Assembly: GCA_030043835.1 (NCBI GenBank)
Contig: JASHWY010000164.1
Location: forward strand, 1-9,045
Source: Thermoplasmata archaeon
Lineage (GTDB): Archaea > Thermoplasmatota > Thermoplasmata > Lutacidiplasmatales > UBA184
Direction of reading: 5' to 3'
Length of the DNA: 9,045 bases
The notes under the pieces are model-generated. The model searched no databases and was not told the DNA's origin. It worked only from the letters and a program-made list of their open reading frames with translations. Position numbers and translations under genes: made by a program. Below are positions 1-7,266 of the stretch, one piece after another (the stretch's first letter is position 1; every line of letters starts with the position of its first letter).

Positions 1-1460
1 GGGGCGCTCGCGGTGTCCGCGTACTCGATCCGTATCCGCTCGGGCGCTAGCCCGGTGAGCCTCTCCACGACGCCGCGCACTCCCACGAGGACGCTACCGC
101 TCCCGATCTCCCGTTCTCCCTGGACCACCACGAGCTCGGTCGGAGTGAGGCGAAGGCGCACCTCTCCGCCGGCCCCGGTCGACGTCGACCAGAACCCGAT
201 CCCGACACCGACCCCGCGACCGGTCGGGGCCTCGGCCCGCCAATGCTGCGCCACCGCGCGGGCCGCCTTGAAGGCGTCCGCAAGGCCGAACGGTCCCACC
301 CGCTGCCCGAGCGCCGTCGTGTCGCCCTCGCGCCAGAGGTGCGCGGCGCGGAACGCCTCGGGGTCGAGACCGGCCTCGCGCGCCACGTGGTCGAGGTGGG
401 ACTCGACGACGAACGCGCACTGGGGTGCGAACGGGGCCCGGTGCGGCCCGAACGGGGGCTTGTTCGTCCTCACCGCATATCCCTCGACCTCGAACGACGG
501 CGTCCGGTACGGGCCGAGGAGGAACCCAATCGAGTAGCCGGTCGCGAAGTCGCGTCCGGGAAGCGAGGTGCCGACGTCGAGCAGTAGCCGGACCCTTCGC
601 CCTACGATTCGACCGTGCGTCACCGCGGTGTCCATCCGGACGACGGCGGGGAGCGTCGTCCGACCGAGGTTGAACTCTTCGGGGTACGTGAGCGCGAGCC
701 GGACCGGTCGACCGGCCGCCCGGGCGAGGACCATCGCGTACGGCTCGAGCAGCGAAGCGCCCTTTCCGCCGAAGCCACCTCCGACCCATGTCCCCTCGAT
801 GACGATGGACGTTTCGGGGATTCCGAGGATCGACGCGGCGTCTTCGCGGACCCCGAACGGAGTCTGGGTCGACGTCCTCACGAAGAAGCGGCCGTCCCGG
901 TACTCGGCGAGACAGGCGTGGGGTTCGAGCGCGACCTGGTGGACGCTCGCGGTCCGGTAGGTCTCGTGGACGACCGTCCCGGCAGTCCGAAATGCTGCGT
1001 CAACGTCCCCGTGGGCCGCCCGCACGTGCGCCGCGATGTGGGGAGAACCTTGGGCGTCGGGCCCCGGCCATTCGGGGAAGAGCGTCTCCAAGTCAACGAT
1101 GGGAGTGAGCCCCTCCACGTCGACGTGGACCGCCCGCGCGGCCCGCCGGGCGCCGGCGAAGGTCGGGGCGGCCACCGCGGCGAGCGGCTGGTTGCGGTAG
1201 ACGACCGTCTCGCGAGGAAAGAGCGGACGCTCGGCATCGCCCTGGGCGCCGGGGAGAAGCTCCGCGAGCTCGTCGGGTCCGACGGCGATGGCACCGTCCA
1301 CCGCGCGTGCGCCCGAAAGGTCGACGCGGCGGATCCGCCCGTGGGGGACCGGCGCCGGGACGAGCGCTCCCCACCACATCCCCGGTACCTCGAGGTCGGT
1401 TCCGAAGACGGCCGCCCCCGAGAGCTTCTCGGCGGCGTCGGGCCGGGGGGAGACGGTCAC
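1..1460 (-). CDS. Molybdenum hydroxylase large (Mo-binding) subunit, xanthine dehydrogenase/CoxL family, partial
   Basis: This is the catalytic subunit of a xanthine dehydrogenase-type hydroxylase, which binds the molybdopterin cofactor and passes electrons to the [2Fe-2S] subunit. I translated 486 codons with no stop before the frame leaves the window, so the C-terminal third, including the expected catalytic Glu, is not visible. The first 120 or so residues look like the a/b-hammerhead domain. Family signatures follow: HQVALEPHA around 174-182, GGGFGGK at 227-233, and a substrate loop PHRAPFAPQ at 339-347. That loop resembles the FRGFGxPQ loop of xanthine and hydroxybenzoyl-CoA type enzymes. 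It lacks the active-site Cys of true CO dehydrogenase (AYRCSFR), so a CO role is unlikely. At 451-455 the usual E-x-GQG reads E-I-G-S-G. The GTG start at 1460 is chosen because AGGAGG (1468-1473) lies 7 nt upstream and the start overlaps the upstream stop by 4 nt. The substrate cannot be told from sequence. Confidence 0.88.
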   Translation of the reverse strand, partial: MTVSPRPDAAEKLSGAAVFGTDLEVPGMWWGALVPAPVPHGRIRRVDLSGARAVDGAIAVGPDELAELLPGAQGDAERPLFPRETVVYRNQPLAAVAAPTFAGARRAARAVHVDVEGLTPIVDLETLFPEWPGPDAQGSPHIAAHVRAAHGDVDAAFRTAGTVVHETYRTASVHQVALEPHACLAEYRDGRFFVRTSTQTPFGVREDAASILGIPETSIVIEGTWVGGGFGGKGASLLEPYAMVLARAAGRPVRLALTYPEEFNLGRTTLPAVVRMDTAVTHGRIVGRRVRLLLDVGTSLPGRDFATGYSIGFLLGPYRTPSFEVEGYAVRTNKPPFGPHRAPFAPQCAFVVESHLDHVAREAGLDPEAFRAAHLWREGDTTALGQRVGPFGLADAFKAARAVAQHWRAEAPTGRGVGVGIGFWSTSTGAGGEVRLRLTPTELVVVQGEREIGSGSVLVGVRGVVERLTGLAPERIRIEYADTASA

Positions 1461-1933
1461 CGAATCGCCTCCTGGGCGAGGGCAATCGCCCGCACGATCG
1501 CGGCGTATCCGGTGCAGCGGCAGAGGTTCCCCTGGAGTCCGTCGAGGAGCTCGTCCAGCGGGGCCGCCGTGCCCCGCTCGTTCAAAAGGCCGGTGAGCGC
1601 CATCACGAAACCGGGCGTGCAGTAGCCGCATTGAAGTGCGCCGGCCCGATCGAACGCGGCCCTAACGGCGTTCCCGATGGGCTCGCGCGCGACGCCCTCA
1701 ATCGTGGTGACGCGGGACCCGTCCACGTCGTGGACGAGCGTGAGGCAGCTGAGGACGCTCACGCCGTCCACGAGGACCGTGCAGGCCCCGCAATCCCCGG
1801 AGCGGCATCCTTCCTTCGTCCCTTTGAGCCCGAGACGCCAACGGAGCGCGTCGAGGAGACGCTCGCCGCCGGGGACCCCTTCGAGTCGTTCCGGTCGCCC
1901 GTTGACGGTAAGCGTTAGTGGCGCGGAGGTCAT
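1457..1933 (-). CDS. Molybdenum hydroxylase small [2Fe-2S] subunit (CoxS/XdhC-like)
   Basis: This 158-residue protein carries the two [2Fe-2S] clusters that move electrons between the molybdenum centre and FAD. Both cluster sets are complete. The plant-ferredoxin-type N-terminal domain has Cys43, 48, 51 and 63 (GCRSGDCGAC pattern). The helical C-terminal domain has Cys102, 105, 138 and 140 (QCGYC and LCRC). The length is normal for the family. It sits between the FAD and Mo subunit genes and overlaps each by 4 nt (ATGA at the start, GTGA at the end), so translation is probably coupled. A GAGGAG motif lies about 8 nt upstream of the ATG. The identity as a hydroxylase Fe-S subunit is firm. The specific enzyme is not. 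Confidence 0.95.
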   Translation of the reverse strand: MTSAPLTLTVNGRPERLEGVPGGERLLDALRWRLGLKGTKEGCRSGDCGACTVLVDGVSVLSCLTLVHDVDGSRVTTIEGVAREPIGNAVRAAFDRAGALQCGYCTPGFVMALTGLLNERGTAAPLDELLDGLQGNLCRCTGYAAIVRAIALAQEAIR

Positions 1934-2781
1934 CGGTGGAACTCCTCAGGGGCAGCGGCCGCACGCACGGCACGTGCGAGAAGGGTGCCCACGAGATGCC
2001 GCCGGTACTCCTCCGAGGCCCTCCGGTCGCTCACGAGCCTCACGGCACGGGTCGCGCGGTCGGCAGCCTTTTGGATCGCCTCCGGGGTCGGCGCTCCCAC
2101 CCCCAGCACAGCTCCGGCCTCGGGGAAAAGGCGGGGGCGCGGCGGGACGCCCCCGACGGCGACGGTCCATCCGTTCGTCCGGGGCGAGTAGGCGATGGCG
2201 ACCGCGATCTGCGAGATGTCGTTCGCCGGACGGACCCGCTGCCAGAGATACGCCGAGGGGCGCGCCTCGGGGATGCGCACGGACCGGATGAGCTCGAACG
2301 GACCGAGTTCGGTCGCCCGCGACGCCTTCACGAATCGGTCGAGGGGGAGCGCCCGGGCTCCGTCGGGACCGAGGAGGTCGACCTCGGCCTCGAGCGCGAG
2401 GAGCATCGGGATGAGGTCGGAGGCCGGCGCCGACCGGCCGAGGTTGCCGCCGAGGGTCGCCCGGTGTCGTAGGGCGACCGAGCCGACGGCCTTGACCGCC
2501 TGGTAGAGGCCTGGGATCCGCACCCTAACGTCGGGGTCGTTCTCGAGCGCGCGGAGCGGAAGCGTGCTGCCGATCGTGAGCGCAGGACCGTTCCAATCGA
2601 GGGTTCGCCACGGGAGGCGACGCAGGGAGACGACGGTCGTGGGGTGGATCCGCCCCGCGTCGACGTCGAGCAGGAGGTCGGTGCCGCCCGCGACCACCCG
2701 GACCTCCCCGCTCGGCCGCGTGCGAAGCGTGGCGATCGCCTCCTCGGGCGTCGACGGGGCGACGAGGTCGAAGGGAGGCAT
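1930..2781 (-). CDS. Molybdenum hydroxylase medium (FAD-binding) subunit (CoxM/XdhB-like)
   Basis: This 283-residue flavoprotein subunit takes electrons from the [2Fe-2S] subunit and passes them to an external acceptor. The two FAD-binding signatures of the family are present: AGGTDLL at 31-37 and ATLGGNLG at 108-115. The C-terminal part resembles the CO dehydrogenase flavoprotein C-terminal domain. It is the first gene of the operon, giving the order medium, small, large that is also seen in coxMSL. Its ATG is the first start after the divergent intergenic region, and a TATA-like element lies about 30 nt upstream, so the mRNA probably has little or no leader. No maturation gene such as a coxD or xdhC-type chaperone is visible. 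These could lie beyond the left edge. Confidence 0.93.
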   Translation of the reverse strand: MPPFDLVAPSTPEEAIATLRTRPSGEVRVVAGGTDLLLDVDAGRIHPTTVVSLRRLPWRTLDWNGPALTIGSTLPLRALENDPDVRVRIPGLYQAVKAVGSVALRHRATLGGNLGRSAPASDLIPMLLALEAEVDLLGPDGARALPLDRFVKASRATELGPFELIRSVRIPEARPSAYLWQRVRPANDISQIAVAIAYSPRTNGWTVAVGGVPPRPRLFPEAGAVLGVGAPTPEAIQKAADRATRAVRLVSDRRASEEYRRHLVGTLLARAVRAAAAPEEFHR

Positions 2782-2806
2782 GCGGCCCGTCCCAGCGCGC
2801 GGGCCT

Positions 2807-2816
2807 AGCTTATCGT
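2807..2816 (-). promoter_or_regulatory. Putative TATA box for the molybdenum hydroxylase operon
   Basis: On the minus strand a CGATAAGCTA element preceded by CGAAA (BRE-like) lies about 30 nt upstream of the FAD-subunit ATG, inside GC-rich surroundings. The spacing suits an archaeal promoter with a leaderless or very short-leader transcript. The match to the consensus is weak. Confidence 0.35.
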
Positions 2817-2847
2817 TTCGCGGTCCAGCGAGGCTCCGAAGGTCGCG

Positions 2848-2855
2848 TTTTTATT
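2848..2855 (+). promoter_or_regulatory. Putative TATA box for the winged-helix gene
   Basis: TTTTTATT is the only clear A/T-rich run in the 100-nt divergent intergenic region. It is centred about 32 nt before the ATG at 2884. Transcription starting about 25 nt downstream would leave a leader of only a few nucleotides, which fits the absence of a ribosome binding site there. The two divergent TATA-like elements lie about 40 nt apart, so a regulator bound between them could affect both units. Confidence 0.5.
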
Positions 2856-2883
2856 CCACGAGCGGCTCCGGCTCACCGTCGGC

Positions 2884-3405
2884 ATGCCGCTCGAACTCGC
2901 GTTACGTTACAGCACCCCGCTTACGCCGATCCCGGACTTGGACGAGGTCCTCCGCGAGTTCCTGCGCCTCGTGGGTTACCTCCCCGAGGGTGAGGAGGGG
3001 CGGGGCTCCGAGGGACCGGTCGCTCAGAGCCTCGCGTATCGACTCGTGCACGACTGCCTGCTCCGCGACCCGGCCCGTCCGTGGTACGTCGACGAGCTCA
3101 CGGCCGTCCTCAAAACGTCGAAGCCGACCGTCTATCGGCACATTAACAAGCTCAAGTCCCTCGACCTCCTGGAGGAGGTCGGAGGGGTTGCCAACGGGAA
3201 GGGCCGCAAGGGATACCGGCTACGCTACGGCAACCTCGCCCGTGCCTGGGACTTCACCGAGGCGAACGCCCAGAACGCCCTCCGCCGGTATCGGGAGACG
3301 GTGAACCATTTGCAGACGCTCATCGAGAAGAGGGCGAGCGAGCCCCCACCGAAATCCCCCAACGCCCCTCGCGTGCTCGTACGCGAGCGAGGAGCCAACC
3401 GGTGA
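2884..3405 (+). CDS. Winged helix-turn-helix DNA-binding protein
   Basis: This 173-residue protein is probably a transcription regulator. A winged helix-turn-helix spans about residues 66-115. WYVDELTAVL and KPTVYRHINKL form the two HTH helices, with TVYRHINKLKSL as the recognition helix. A Gly/Lys-rich wing follows (NGKGRKGYRLRY). Residues 124-150 are a likely amphipathic or coiled-coil helix that could support dimerisation. The tail is Pro/Arg-rich and probably disordered. The fold is of the ArsR/TrmB type, but I cannot assign a subfamily, and I see no metal-binding Cys set or sugar-binding domain. It is divergent from the hydroxylase operon, so it could regulate that operon, itself or neither. 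It is followed by a 97-residue gene that it overlaps by 4 nt. Confidence 0.8.
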   Translation: MPLELALRYSTPLTPIPDLDEVLREFLRLVGYLPEGEEGRGSEGPVAQSLAYRLVHDCLLRDPARPWYVDELTAVLKTSKPTVYRHINKLKSLDLLEEVGGVANGKGRKGYRLRYGNLARAWDFTEANAQNALRRYRETVNHLQTLIEKRASEPPPKSPNAPRVLVRERGANR

Positions 3406-3695
3406 GCGCCGCGAAGCGCCCCGCCCTCGCGTTGACGCCGGGCTCCAAAATCCGCGTCCGGTCGGCCGGCCCGGACGACCAGGCGCTCACATCGTCGGGA
3501 AGCTTCCGAGGGCTCGTCTCGATCGGCGGGGACAACGCGCTCGCGATCGAGCTCGACGGCTCCGACGGCGACGAGAAGGGACGGGTTCGCCTCGTGCCGA
3601 TCCCCGCGGTCCTCACGATCGACATCCTCGAGGTCGCGAAGGCCGAGGAAGAGAAGCGGAGCGAGCCCGAGACGGCGTCCGGCTACTTCCGTTAG
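3402..3695 (+). CDS. Conserved-looking small protein of unknown function, possible small beta-barrel
   Basis: I do not recognise this 97-residue protein. It starts with GTG inside the stop region of the upstream winged-helix gene (4-nt GTGA overlap). GAGGAG at 3389-3394, 7 nt before the start, supports this choice and suggests coupled translation. Residues 12-77 alternate short hydrophobic stretches with Gly and charged turns (SKIRVRS, FRGLVSIG, ALAIELDG, GRVRLVPI, VLTIDILE), a pattern that would suit a small beta-barrel such as an Sm/SH3-like fold. That is inference from pattern only. The last 20 or so residues are charged and probably disordered. There is no signal peptide, membrane segment or Cys pair. 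Confidence 0.7.
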   Translation: MSAAKRPALALTPGSKIRVRSAGPDDQALTSSGSFRGLVSIGGDNALAIELDGSDGDEKGRVRLVPIPAVLTIDILEVAKAEEEKRSEPETASGYFR

Positions 3696-3705
3696 GGAAC
3701 CGGGG

Positions 3706-3806
3706 CGGGCTTGCTGGGAGTTCCGTCGTGGGCGGCTCCCCCGATTTCGAACCCAGGTCGTCGGCTTCGAAGGCCGACAGGATAGTCCAGACTACCCCAC
3801 AAGCCC
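3706..3806 (-). tRNA. tRNA-Arg(TCG) with a 26-nt intron in the T loop
   Basis: The mature tRNA is 75 nt and reads CGA codons. Acceptor GGGCTTG (3806-3800) pairs perfectly with CAAGCCC (3713-3707), and the discriminator is G73 (3706). The D arm has A14, G15, G18, G19, A20 and A21. Anticodon stem TCGGC pairs with GCCGA around the loop CTTCGAA, giving anticodon TCG. T stem CTGGG (3756-3752) pairs perfectly with CCCAG (3718-3714), but its loop is interrupted after A59. Removing 3745-3720 gives the standard T loop TTCGAAT. A20, C35 and G73 fit arginine identity. CCA is not encoded. The gene lies 24 nt downstream of DP2 on the same strand and could share its transcript or use its own promoter. Its 3' end is 10 nt from the end of the convergent 97-residue gene. 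Confidence 0.9.
3720..3745 (-). other. Noncanonical tRNA intron, position 59/60, with bulge-helix-bulge fold
   Basis: The exon-intron junctions fold into a standard BHB. The T stem forms the outer helix. Exon bases T54-T55-C56-G57 pair with intron bases C21-G22-G23-A24 as the 4-bp central helix, with one G-T pair. The bulges are A58-A59|A1 and A25-C26|T60, each 3 nt and cut after the second base. The inner helix is T2-A20, C3-G19 and G4-C18, a G5/A17 mismatch, then G6-C16, G7-C15 and G8-C14 around the loop AGCCG. Two other one-base-shifted cuts would also give a 7-nt T loop, but only this one gives the full BHB. The archaeal tRNA splicing endonuclease should remove it. Confidence 0.85.
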
Positions 3807-3830
3807 GTGGGGCAGCGAACGGAGGCCGTC

Positions 3831-3838
3831 CTATTTGG
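3831..3838 (-). promoter_or_regulatory. Possible tRNA-Arg promoter overlapping the DP2 stop codon
   Basis: On the minus strand, CCAAATAG includes the TAG stop of DP2 and lies about 28 nt upstream of tRNA base 1, the spacing expected for an archaeal TATA box. It is weak, and readthrough from DP2 is equally possible. Confidence 0.3.
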
Positions 3839-6800
3839 CGGTTCCGCGGACGGCTCCCCGCTCGGAGGAGGGCGTCTCCGCCTCGGGGAATTTGTCGAGC
3901 GTCGTCTGAGCGGTCGTCCCCGGAAAGAGGGCAGCGAGCGAGTCGCCAAGGATCTGGATCCGCTGGCGCACGTACGGCGTGATCCCCTCGATCTCGCTCA
4001 ACCGCTGCGAGAGCGGGAGGTACTTGCGCACCGACGCCTCGTAGACGGTCGAGAGGAGCTCGCCCTCGCACCGGCCGCTCCCCGGGCGCTGCGCCGTGCA
4101 CCGTCCGGTGAGCGGCGGCCGCCGGTAGACGGTCTCGCACACCTTGCAGCGGAACCGCTGGGTCGCGTAGCTCTTCAAATTCCCCATCACGTCGGGGAGG
4201 AAGTGGGCGTTCAGGACGAGCGTCACCGCCTCCGCGACGTCGACCGCTCGGATCTGGGTCGCCAAAACGATCGACCGCTCGACCATGTCGGTCATCGACC
4301 GACCGTCGCGGTACGCCGAGCGGACCGGTCCGCCCGCGATGTGGGTCGTGTCCTGGCTGAACCCGTACTGCGACAGGGCGCGCGCCGAGCCCAAGCGGTG
4401 GCCGATCAAGTCGAGCAACGGCTCGATCTCCTGGGGAGATCGGCGCTCGAGCGCGGCCCGGTAGACGGCGAGCGGGTACCGGCCCGAGACGTCCACGTGG
4501 TGCGCCTCCGTGTCGACCTCGGTCGCGTTGAGCCGCGTCGTGAGGACGAGCGGCTTATCCATGAGGGCGCCGCGGCTGTCGGGGAGGTACGCCCGCGAGA
4601 AGTTGAGGAGAGCGTCCAAAAGGAGCGTCACCGAATCTTCGTCCCCATCGCAGTTCCGGCGCTTCGCGGCGTGGAAGACGGGCGTCGCGAAGCACGCCTC
4701 GGCATCCGTGAAGCCGATCACGCGGCCGGCGACGCCCCCCGACGTGTGGGGGGCGAGCGCGATCACGATCTGGCCGATCAAGCCCTCCGGGCGCTCGGCG
4801 CGGTAGAACGGCTCGGCGTCGTAGAGCCGGACGAGCTCGTCGTCGACGAACCGCGCGAGCCGGGTCAGGTACGCGCCGCACGAGCGGGAGACGATCAGAT
4901 CCTGGGGAGCGAGCTCGATGAGCTGCTCTTCGTCGGTGAGCGGAGCGCCGGTCCAGTCTACCGTGTACCCGAGACGCTGGAGCGTCGGGAGATCGACGCC
5001 GGCCTCCCGGGGACGAAAGTGCGTGAGCGGGAGGTCGGTGAGGTCGAACCGGGCGGTCCCGTCCTGGTACACCGAGATCCCGTGCGCGGCGCGGAGGATC
5101 GCTTTCTCGATCGGCTCCGGGAACTTCCCGGGGGAGGTGAGCCCTTTCACGCCCTTCACGACCGGGACCTTCCCCAAGCGAAGGCGGCTCGTCGCGTCGC
5201 TAAAGAGCCGAGCGATTGGGAGCGCCTCGGTCGTTACGGTCCCCGTGGGGTCCGTATGGGTCCCGCAGGAACAGCGGTTCCACACCGTCGATCGGCCGCA
5301 CGCGGGGCAGACCCGGACCCCGAGGTCGACCCGAACCCCCTCACGCATCGTCCGGCGCGCCGCCTCGGGCAACGAACGGGTCGGACCACCCGCACTTCCG
5401 ACGGGGAACAACCCGTGAACGTTCGGCTGCATGCTCCGCTGGTATGCCTTCTCGGGACGCCCGACGCGCCCGCCGATCCGGGACGGTCCGCGGGCTCGCA
5501 CGGTGACCCCCGCGAGCCGGCTCACGTAGGCGAGCGGATCCGCAGGCACCGGATCGAGCCCCGTCCTTCGCTCGAGGAGCGAGCCCGTGACGTCGAGTCC
5601 GAGCCCTCCCACGAGCGCCGCGCTCGGGTCGGGTTCTCCTCGCCAGACGTCGGGGTTCCGCGGTGCGAAGAGGAACCCCAACCGGGCGAGCGGCTCCCTC
5701 CACGACGGATCGGCCGGTAGCTCGAGAGCGCCGTCGACCCAGCGCCCCGAGCGCTCGACGAACTCGGAAAGGGCCCGGATCTCCCCGGGCGAGAGGTCGT
5801 GCCAGAAGAGGAGGAAGCGGGGGTCCAGCGGGACGTGGTAGCGCGCCCCGAGCGCGAGCGCCGAGGCGTACGAGTCGACCGCGAGCGCCTCGGCCCCCGG
5901 CACCCCGGCCTCCCGAAGCTCCTCGGCGTGCCAATCCGGGGAGTAGGCGCCGGGGACGAGCTCTCGGTTGTTTTCCAAGAACTCACCGAAGGAGACGAGC
6001 AGCTCTCCGACATCGAGGATCCTTCGAACCCGGCTCTTGAGCGCCTCGGCGCGCGCGGCATCGTGGATCGCGACGACCGAGCCGTCGTCGAGCTCTACGA
6101 TCGGTCCGTCGACCGTGTCGCAGACGGCCATCGCACACGCCTTGCCGGGAAACTCGAGCTTCACCTGGGTTCCGATCGCCACGAAATGCTGGAGGGCCAC
6201 CATCGTCGCCGGGTTCACGGCGCACGCGGCGAGGCCGGTGGTCCGGGCTCGCCCGTAGACGAGTCGGAACGCCCCCGGGCGGCCCGGGTGGGCGAGGACC
6301 GGCCGACCGCCCACCGAGTCCCGAAGGTACTTCGGCGTTCGGGCGTCCTCGTCGTCCTCCGCGTGGCGGCCGACCTGGCTCAGGAACTCCCAGCCGTCGA
6401 TCCCGAGCTTCTCGACGATGCTCTGTAGCTTCGGCGCTTTCTGGCAGAGCCCCTCGGCGATCACAAGGCACGCCCCGCCTCGGATGCCGTTCGTCGGGAC
6501 CCGCGGGAGGTTGCGGAAGGCGCTCACCTCCGCGTCGCCCTCGGTCGCCTCGCCGGAGATCGCGACCGGGACGTTCCGGATCACGAGGTCGATCTCGTCC
6601 GGGGTCGGGACGTACTGGAGGTGCTGGTGGTACTTGTAGAGCGGAATCTCCTCCCGGTAGCGCTCGACCTCGTCGGGCTCGGGGCGGAAACGCGCCAAGC
6701 CGAGGTCGCGTCGCACGACGTCCGCGAGGAGGACGCTCAGCGCTTGGGCGGTCCCTCCGGCGGCGCGGATCGGCCCGGCGTAGTAGAGCTCGATGTAGAA

Positions 6801-7187
6801 CTCCTTCGGCGCGCCTTCCTTCACGTGGACCTCGGCGAGCCCTTCGAGCGGGGCAACGAGGATTCCTTCGGTCAGGATCGCGAGCCCGACCCGAAGCGCA
6901 GTGTCGACCCGCTGGGCGAGACTCCCCCGCCGCTCGTCGCGCGCGAGACGTCGAGCGATCGATACCGCCACCTCTTCCCGGGGCATACGGGACGCGAGGT
7001 CCCGGATCTCCGTGGAGATCCCCTCGATGCCGAGGTGGGCGAGCAGCTTCTCGACGCGGCCGGCCATGTCCTGGGCGCGCGGAATCTCCGGATGGGTCTC
7101 GGGGTCGATCCCTTGCCGGCGGGCCTCCCCCGCGACCGCATAGGCGCGATCGACCTGGGACTCGATCGCGAGGAAGTGCGATTCCAC
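3831..7187 (-). CDS. polC: Family D DNA polymerase large subunit DP2 (catalytic)
   Basis: This is the polymerase subunit of the archaeal replicative DNA polymerase D, which works with the small subunit DP1 (not in this window). From the GTG at 7187 it has 1118 residues, the usual length without an intein. The catalytic motif NCDGDED is at 845-851, with D847 and D849 matching the known metal-binding Asp pair. Zinc-binding cysteines occur at 627, 630, 639 and 641 (CPAC, CSC), and a second set begins with CKVC at 1014-1017. A PCNA-binding-like QTTLDKFP lies at 1094-1101, near the C-terminus. The frame is open to an ATG at 7301, but GTG 7187 gives an N-terminus that aligns with other DP2 proteins (ESHFLAIESQVDRAY). 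It also has a TATA-like box 27 nt upstream. The extra 38 residues are Arg-rich and lie opposite a GNAT remnant. The identity is firm and the start is likely. Confidence 0.96.
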   Translation of the reverse strand: MESHFLAIESQVDRAYAVAGEARRQGIDPETHPEIPRAQDMAGRVEKLLAHLGIEGISTEIRDLASRMPREEVAVSIARRLARDERRGSLAQRVDTALRVGLAILTEGILVAPLEGLAEVHVKEGAPKEFYIELYYAGPIRAAGGTAQALSVLLADVVRRDLGLARFRPEPDEVERYREEIPLYKYHQHLQYVPTPDEIDLVIRNVPVAISGEATEGDAEVSAFRNLPRVPTNGIRGGACLVIAEGLCQKAPKLQSIVEKLGIDGWEFLSQVGRHAEDDEDARTPKYLRDSVGGRPVLAHPGRPGAFRLVYGRARTTGLAACAVNPATMVALQHFVAIGTQVKLEFPGKACAMAVCDTVDGPIVELDDGSVVAIHDAARAEALKSRVRRILDVGELLVSFGEFLENNRELVPGAYSPDWHAEELREAGVPGAEALAVDSYASALALGARYHVPLDPRFLLFWHDLSPGEIRALSEFVERSGRWVDGALELPADPSWREPLARLGFLFAPRNPDVWRGEPDPSAALVGGLGLDVTGSLLERRTGLDPVPADPLAYVSRLAGVTVRARGPSRIGGRVGRPEKAYQRSMQPNVHGLFPVGSAGGPTRSLPEAARRTMREGVRVDLGVRVCPACGRSTVWNRCSCGTHTDPTGTVTTEALPIARLFSDATSRLRLGKVPVVKGVKGLTSPGKFPEPIEKAILRAAHGISVYQDGTARFDLTDLPLTHFRPREAGVDLPTLQRLGYTVDWTGAPLTDEEQLIELAPQDLIVSRSCGAYLTRLARFVDDELVRLYDAEPFYRAERPEGLIGQIVIALAPHTSGGVAGRVIGFTDAEACFATPVFHAAKRRNCDGDEDSVTLLLDALLNFSRAYLPDSRGALMDKPLVLTTRLNATEVDTEAHHVDVSGRYPLAVYRAALERRSPQEIEPLLDLIGHRLGSARALSQYGFSQDTTHIAGGPVRSAYRDGRSMTDMVERSIVLATQIRAVDVAEAVTLVLNAHFLPDVMGNLKSYATQRFRCKVCETVYRRPPLTGRCTAQRPGSGRCEGELLSTVYEASVRKYLPLSQRLSEIEGITPYVRQRIQILGDSLAALFPGTTAQTTLDKFPEAETPSSERGAVRGTAK

Positions 7188-7210
7188 GACGCGCCGAGAG
7201 AATGGACCGA

Positions 7211-7217
7211 GATAAAC
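7211..7217 (-). promoter_or_regulatory. Putative TATA box for DP2
   Basis: GTTTATC on the minus strand stands out in GC-rich sequence and is centred 27 nt upstream of GTG 7187. That geometry predicts a leaderless DP2 mRNA beginning at or next to the GTG. If it is real, the upstream ATG codons at 7301, 7286 and 7268 would not be transcribed. Confidence 0.5.
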
Positions 7218-7266
7218 CCCGCGTCCCGAACGGCGTTTCCGAGCCGCGTCGACCCGTCTTCGCGCC

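Noticed and set aside
615..1625. Plus-strand open frame of 336 codons
   Set aside because: It is antisense to the Mo and Fe-S subunit genes, which have clear family motifs. Its product is low-complexity and has no recognisable domain.
1..2781. Carbon monoxide dehydrogenase (coxMSL)
   Set aside because: Gene order fits, but the Mo subunit lacks the AYRCSFR-type loop with its active-site Cys, so only the general hydroxylase family is supported.
3731..3806. Degenerate tRNA fragment or integration remnant
   Set aside because: The missing 3' halves of the T stem and acceptor stem are present after a 26-nt insert with a BHB fold, so the gene is intact and interrupted by an intron.
3807..5720. Long plus-strand open frame of 637 codons
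   Set aside because: It lies wholly antisense to DP2. It is Arg/Asp/Glu-rich with no motif and is explained by strong GC bias in the real gene's codons.
3831..7187. Intein in DP2
   Set aside because: The protein has normal uninterrupted length, and the catalytic motif region NCDGDED runs on without an insert.
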